NCBI GenBank assembly: GCA_027943245.1
Contig: JANDJZ010000441.1
Coordinates: forward strand, 20,001 to 31,864
DNA from: Acanthamoeba sp. SK_2022b
Lineage: Eukaryota > Discosea > Longamoebia > Acanthamoebidae
Reading direction: 5' to 3'
DNA length: 11,864 nt
The position numbers were made by a program, and so were the translations under genes. Positions 6,993-11,864 of the stretch are shown here, in pieces (the first letter of the stretch is position 1; each line of letters begins with the position of its first letter). The notes beneath the pieces were generated by a model. The model saw only the letters and a program-made list of their open reading frames with translations, had not been told where the DNA came from and did no database searches.

Positions 6993-9900
6993 ATGAATCC
7001 CTCCAACAACGACCACCACAAGGGGCCTTCACCCAACGGGCCGCCCCATTCGGGCAACGTACCACATGGTGCCAATGCCCCCTCCCATTTGAATGGCCCA
7101 GCGCGATCTGCGTCCTTGGGTTCTACACTCCCGCCTATTTCGAGCGCCACTGGCCCGCTTCAACCAACCTCGGCTAGCGCTTCATCACATTCGTCGACAG
7201 GCGCCATGGGAGGTCTATCGACAACGACTATGCCTCCGCTGAGCGAAGTCACAAGATCGCAAGCCATCGCTCCTGGGCAGCCCTTGTTACCGGCTGCAGC
7301 CAATTTGTACGTTCACATCCGGCTGTTCTCGATTTTATAATCGTTCTTAATTCTGCTTCAAATTCAAGTACTTCTAAGAATCACTGACCTTTCTTCTTTC
7401 GAGTTTCGGTCTATATATTTTTGATTTTAAATCCCCGTCATCTTTTTTTTGATGCTTGATCAAAAAGCTTTCCCATCTTAACTTTCTCTTTCCCACAGGA
7501 TCAACCTTCCGCCGCCGCATGCGCCTCAGCCGATACACCCACCGCCTATTCTGCCCTCTGGCCCTTCCGGCCCAATCCACATCCTTCACGGCGGGCCTAC
7601 CCACGCCCCGCAGCAGACCGTGCCTGGGGTACACACTGTACATCAGGTAACGAACGACTTTTTCCATTATTATTATTATTATTATTATTAATAATATTTA
7701 AACGCTTATTCTTGTCATTATTTATTTTACCTTTCTCGGTTATGTAACGTAACCTCCCCAATGTAATGTGCAGCACGTGATGTCGTCGGCGCCCACCCGC
7801 GGGGTCAAATTCGAGAGCGCGCTTGACTTCCTGGACCAGGTCAAGTTGCAGTTTCAACACCAGCCTCAGATCTACAACTACTTCCTCGACGTCATGAAGG
7901 AGTTCAAGGCCCAAACGTACGTCTCTTCGCCCCCACAACTCATCGCCCCTGCCCCTGCCCCTGCTATACCCGCTGGCAACGTGTTGTGGAGGATTCACTG
8001 TTCCTCCTCCACAGAATCGACACGCCTGGCGTTATTGCTCGCGTCTCGGAGTTATTCAAGGGTCACGACGACCTCATCCTCGGCTTCAACACTTTCCTTC
8101 CTCCCGGCTACAAGATCGGTAAGGACCCCTCTTGTGCTCTCCGAGGCACGGATAGACTCAGAGTGCGAGTGAGTTGGGGGGCTAACACACTGGCCACTGC
8201 ACGCAGTTCCCGCGATGGCGCCGCCTCCCGAGTCCGACGCAGCGAGGAAGCAGCCCGAGTTCGATCACGCCAGGGCGTATGTGAAGAAGATCAAGGTAAG
8301 GCGAGGCCGTGCTCATGCAATCATCGGGTCTCCCGAACGAACAACTGCGCGCTCACGCATTCGTTGTGTCCGTGCCGTCCAGATGCGCTTCCTGCACCAG
8401 CCGCAGATCTACAAGAACTTCCTCGAGATACTGCACACCTTCCACAGGGAGCAGCACACCATCAAGGACGTCTACGAGCAAGTCGCCTACCTCTTCCAGG
8501 TAACTGCCCTGGGCGCCTTCGTCTCTCTCTCTCTCTCTCTTCCCTGTCCTTCACCCGCTAACATGTTGTCGACCACCAGGACCACCCCGACCTCCTGGAC
8601 GAGTTCTCCGAGTTCCTCCCCGAGAACACCACCCCCAACCCGCAGCTCGGTGGCGCCGCCACGTTCGCTCCGGCGGCCTCCATGCAGCATCCGCTCGCCA
8701 AGTACGCCGCGCGCCTTCCCACTGTCCCTGTGCCTTGTGCGACACGCTTGACCTCGCGGGGCCTCACCCGTCACTGTGTTGGGCGACTTGAGCAGGCGTG
8801 GAGCGCAGAAGATCAAGCCGCAGCCGGCGCCTGCTGCGCCTCCCGCTCAGCCCTCCAGGAAGAAGCCGACCAAGGAGAAGGCGGTACGTGATCACGCCGC
8901 GCTCGCTGGGGGCGGAGGTGGAGCGGGGGAGCTGACGTTGCTGGCATAGAAGCCCGAGAAATCGAGAGGCATGAAGCGCAAGGCGCACGAGAAGGCCGAG
9001 GAGCGCATGTCCAAGAAGCAGCACCAGGACAACCTGAAGGAGCTCAACTTCTTCTACAAGGTCAGGAAGAAGTTGAACAACGACAAGCTCTACAACGAGT
9101 TCCTCAAGTGCCTCAACCTCTTTTCGAACAAGATCATCACCCGAGTGGAGCTGGTACACACACGGCTGCTTTTTTGGGTCGACATAGCTTTGCTTCAAGA
9201 GTCAATGAGGCTAACCCCTCGCTGCAACGCAGGCGGTGGTGGTGCGAGACGTGTTTGCGGGCCAGCCCGAACTGTTCGAGCGCTTCAAGAAGTTCATCGG
9301 CTTCACCAGCGACGACGAGCTCGGTATGGCCCACGCCCCCCCCCCCGTTCGCTCCCGTCTTCTCTCCCCGTCGTTCGCTGCGCCGCTGACGATCGAGATA
9401 TCTCGCCCGCGCTCTCTCGGCAGAACTGCCCGCTGTCGACTCCGAGGAGGAGATGCCCTCCCAGCACTGGTCGCTCGCCGACATCGACTTCTCGGCCTGC
9501 AAGCGCTACGGCCCCAGCTACAGGGCGCTGCCCAAGAACGTACGAGCCCAACGAGTTGCTCGACTTGCGCCAAGTCGTGGCCTCGAGAGGCTAACGCGGT
9601 TCTCACATGTGTGTGTGCGAGCAGTACCAAAAGGCCACCGTGACCGGCGACGAGCTCTCTCGGGAGGTGCTCAACACCAAGTACGTGAGCATGGCGATGG
9701 GCAGCGAGGAGGGCGGCTTCAAGGGATCGCGCAAGAACCAGTACGAGGAGGTCCTGTTCAAGTGCGAGGACGACAGGTACGAGCTGGACCTGGTCATCGA
9801 GCTCAACTCCTCGACCATGCGGGCGTTGGAGCCCATCCTCAAGCAGATCATGGACATGCCCGAGGACGAGGCCTCGCGATTCAAGATCGACAACCTCGAT

Positions 9901-11864
9901 GGTAACCACTCTCTCTCTCTCTCTCTCTGGCCTTCCACTCCCGGTCCTGGTCCTGGACACTAACCACGCGCGCGCGCGCGCCTGCTTTCAGTTCTGCACA
10001 TTCGCAGCATCGAGCGCATCTACGGAAACAAGGGACCGGACGTGGTTGACAAGCTCTTCAACAACCCTGGTACTACTACTACCACTACTACTACCGCCGC
10101 CGCCGCCCTCAACGCGCTGCGCTTACGCGCCACGTGGCCTTTACTATAACGATGTGCCCGTGCGTGCGTGCTCGCAGTGGTCGCGGTGCCCGTGATTCTC
10201 AAGCGCCTGAAGCAAAAGGACAACGAGTGGCGCAACGCCCGCAGAGAGTGGAACAAGATCTGGAGAGAGGTACCGCTGGCTTTTTTTCGGGCCCTTTCCA
10301 ATTCGAGGTGGTCGCATGTCGGTGTCTCTCTCTCTCTCTCTCTCTCTCGGTGTGGCGGGTGGGCGCTGCTGGCGTGGTGCCCCCGATCTTATCTGTGTTT
10401 GGGTTTAATGTCTAATTTCCCAGGTGAACGAAAAAAACTACCACAAATCGCTTGACCACCGCTCGTTCAACTTCAAACAGGCCGAGAAGAAGAACCTGTC
10501 CTCCAAGGGTACAAAACGTCTCCTCCTCCGCATCGACTGCGCAGTTTTTATTATTTTTATTTGTTAATATTTATTATTTTGTGCTTATTATTATTATGAT
10601 TATGATTATGATTATTATTATTATTATATTAATGATTGTTGACCCTCCTCGGCGTGGCGCAGTGCTCCTGGCGGAGATCAAGCAGAAGTACCAGGAGAAG
10701 CTCAAGCAGAAGCCGTCCGACCAACCAAACTACCACCTCAAGTACAGCATGAACGACCCGCAGGTGCTCAACGACATCAACGACCTCATCACCAACGCCG
10801 CCGAGCGCATCCTGTCCAAGGCCGACCGGGAGAGGGTACGGCTCGGGCTCCTCGCTGGCCTTTTTGCGGAGTCTCTCTCTCTCTCTCTCTCTCTCTCCCC
10901 CCTCCCTCTCTTTCGCAGACGCGCTGGAGAAAGCCCTGACCGCGTGTCTCTCCCCCCCCACTTGGCTCTGCAGTTGGACGCTTTCATGGAGCGCTTCATC
11001 AAGGCCTTCTTCTTGGTGCCGTCCAAGGAGGAGGAGTCCCTCGCCCAGCCCTCGGCCAGCGCCGCGGAGGGGAAGAAGGAGGGCGAGGCCGCGACCGCCG
11101 CCCAAGCCAAGCCCGAGGCAGCCAAGGAGGCCGGCGACAAGATGGAAGTGGAGGGAGGCGCGCCGGCGGCCGCGGAGCCTGCTGGCGACACCATGGAGCT
11201 CGAGAAGGAGGTGCGCGCTGGCCGCCCCCGTTTTCTCTCTCGCGTTGACCGAAGCTCACTCTTCTCTCTCTCTCTCCCCCCCCCCACCCATCATGCCGGC
11301 AACACACAGGCCAGCCAGGGCGTCGAGAAGACGGCCGAGCAGCGGCCCGAAGAGAAGAAGAAGATGGACGAGGAGCCGCCCAAGCCGGAACAGGAGCAGA
11401 GGCAGGCGGAGGAGAAGAAGAAGGAGGAGGCCATGGAGACCTCTGACAGCGCGCAGAAGGAGCCCGTGGTACATAGCCCCCCCCACTTTGCCCCCCCCCT
11501 CTCAACAACCATTGGCGGGGGCAATCGCTGACTCCTTGGCTCTCAGGTCAAGGAGGAGGAGGAGGAGGAGATGCGCGATGCCCCCGCCGCTCCCGCGGTC
11601 GTAAGGCCCGAGCCGATGGAGCCGCAAACGGCCCGCAGCAGATCGCCGGTACTTGCCCCCCCCCCGCCCCGTCGACGCCTCCGCGCTGGCCCGGGGCCTG
11701 CCTGACTCTTGGAGTTGTGTCGCGTGATGTTGGGGGGGGGGGCTGGTGTGGCGCAGATGGCCCGTCCTCGGCCCGCGCCCAAGTCTACGAAGATATTCTT
11801 TGGCAACAAGGCCTTCTACTGCTTCTTCCGCCTCTACCAGATCATCTACGACAGGCTCACCTCG
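6993..11864 (+). CDS. SIN3: Sin3 transcriptional corepressor, N-terminal 949 codons (runs off right edge)
   Basis: Sin3 is the scaffold of nuclear histone deacetylase corepressor complexes. Twenty exons fit: 6993-7306, 7499-7646, 7774-7916, 8015-8118, 8207-8295, 8383-8499, 8580-8701, 8796-8883, 8950-9153, 9233-9323, 9424-9539, 9625-9901, 9992-10069, 10178-10269, 10424-10508, 10663-10835, 10974-11210, 11310-11468, 11547-11648, 11757 to edge. All junctions keep phase. Residues 1-154 are disordered (P, S, H, Q). PAH1 is about 166-236 ([31 protein letters not shown]). PAH2 is about 255-325 and PAH3 about 403-470. These helical bundles bind repressor peptides. The HDAC-interacting domain runs from [21 protein letters not shown] (490-510) through [17 protein letters not shown] (551-567) to about 604. 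Next comes the conserved [20 protein letters not shown] region. A K/E/P/A-rich acidic linker (about 765-910) precedes [21 protein letters not shown] (926-946), the start of the C-terminal domain. The rest lies beyond the window. The GTG at the end of exon 18 could instead be the donor. Confidence 0.96.
7666..7690. repeat. (ATT)n microsatellite in Sin3 intron 2
   Basis: Eight tandem ATT units followed by an AT-rich stretch up to about 7735 sit inside an intron with donor GTAACG and acceptor GTGCAG. Confidence 0.85.
8296..8382 (+). other. Sin3 intron 5, 87 nt, stop-free and 3n in length
   Basis: Donor GTAAGG and acceptor GTCCAG interrupt the first part of PAH2 at phase 0. Read in frame, the intron has no stop, so retention would insert 29 residues between KKIK and MRFLHQ inside PAH2. 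The PAH2 match supports it being a real intron. Confidence 0.7.
8522..8540. repeat. (TC)n tract in Sin3 intron 6
   Basis: An uninterrupted dinucleotide run in an 80-nt intron, with CT on the coding strand. Confidence 0.85.
9909..9928. repeat. (CT)n tract in Sin3 intron 12
   Basis: Ten CT units begin 7 nt after the donor GT. A short alternating CG run (9968-9981) follows in the same intron. Confidence 0.85.
10071..10108. repeat. (TAC/ACC)n then (CCG)n trinucleotide repeat in Sin3 intron 13
   Basis: ACT/ACC triplets followed by GCC triplets begin directly at the donor GT of this 108-nt intron. Confidence 0.8.
10325..10348. repeat. (TC)n tract in Sin3 intron 14
   Basis: About 12 TC units within a 154-nt intron, with CT on the coding strand. 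Confidence 0.85.
10541..10635. repeat. AT-rich TTA/GAT triplet repeat island in Sin3 intron 15
   Basis: Degenerate ATT, TTA and GATTAT units form an almost G+C-free block. It lies between GC-rich exons encoding the conserved region after the HDAC-interacting domain. Confidence 0.8.
10836..10973 (+). other. Sin3 intron 16, 138 nt, stop-free and 3n, with a (CT)n tract
   Basis: Donor GTACGG and acceptor CTGCAG at phase 0. A CT repeat (about 10871-10897) is followed by a second AG (CGCAG near 10918), which would give a frame with an early stop and is not favoured. In-frame retention would add 46 residues. Confidence 0.7.
11211..11309 (+). other. Sin3 intron 17, 99 nt, stop-free and 3n, with a CT/C tract
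   Basis: Donor GTGCGC and acceptor CACACAG at phase 0 lie in the acidic linker. The intron holds CT units at 11263-11275 and a run of about a dozen C. In-frame retention would add 33 residues to the linker. Confidence 0.65.

Noticed and set aside
9211..9960. Long minus-strand frame (249 codons) opposite Sin3
   Set aside because: It is the antisense shadow of conserved Sin3 exons (PAH3 to HDAC-interacting domain) and crosses several confirmed introns.
10919..10973. Extra small Sin3 exon after the CGCAG near 10918
   Set aside because: In the required phase it reads into a stop within seven codons, so the acceptor before TTGGACGC at 10974 is preferred.
10452..11531. Single continuous 359-codon plus-strand frame taken as one exon
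   Set aside because: It starts out of the Sin3 frame in exon 15, then reads through several introns in the Sin3 frame. The CT-repeat and low-complexity segments are bracketed by good splice sites and interrupt conserved Sin3 sequence.

Overview
The window looks like nuclear DNA of a GC-rich, intron-dense unicellular eukaryote. I infer an amoebozoan of the Acanthamoeba type. The reasons are the density of short introns (about 50 to 350 nt) with GTACGY, GTGCGT or GTAAGG-type donors, closely packed genes on both strands, strong C/G third-position preference in exons, and AT-rich or CT-repeat introns. There is no bacterial-style operon, ribosome binding site or mobile element. The species call is inference; the gene models rest on splice sites, reading phase and conserved protein motifs.

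Layout from left to right: (1) the first 56 codons of an unidentified gene on the minus strand, running off the left edge; (2) an 11-exon minus-strand gene for a short oxysterol-binding-protein-related protein (ORP; 416 aa) that is essentially a bare lipid-transfer domain; (3) a minus-strand, two-exon gene (386 aa, possibly longer at its N-terminus) that I do not recognise as a named protein, but which shows two consecutive SAP-like helical segments, a basic stretch and a C-terminal coiled coil; (4) a divergent intergenic region rich in inverted repeats, including a nested, cloverleaf-like arrangement immediately upstream of the next ATG; (5) a plus-strand, four-exon gene (385 aa) for a mitochondrially targeted FMN-binding split-barrel protein of the HugZ/CREG/GluTRBP-like kind with a DUF2470-like C-terminal part; (6) the first 20 exons (949 codons) of a Sin3 transcriptional corepressor, covering PAH1, PAH2, PAH3, the HDAC-interacting domain and the beginning of the Sin3 C-terminal region, running off the right edge.

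The genes do not form an obvious pathway. ORPs act in lipid exchange at membrane contact sites, the split-barrel protein probably acts in heme or flavin chemistry in mitochondria, and Sin3 and perhaps the SAP-like protein act in chromatin. The region reads as ordinary, densely packed housekeeping sequence rather than a mobile or defence island. The points worth a second look are the uncharacterised SAP-like gene, the structured divergent promoter, a GC-AG intron in the ORP gene, several stop-free introns of length 3n in Sin3, and strand-biased CT microsatellites in introns.
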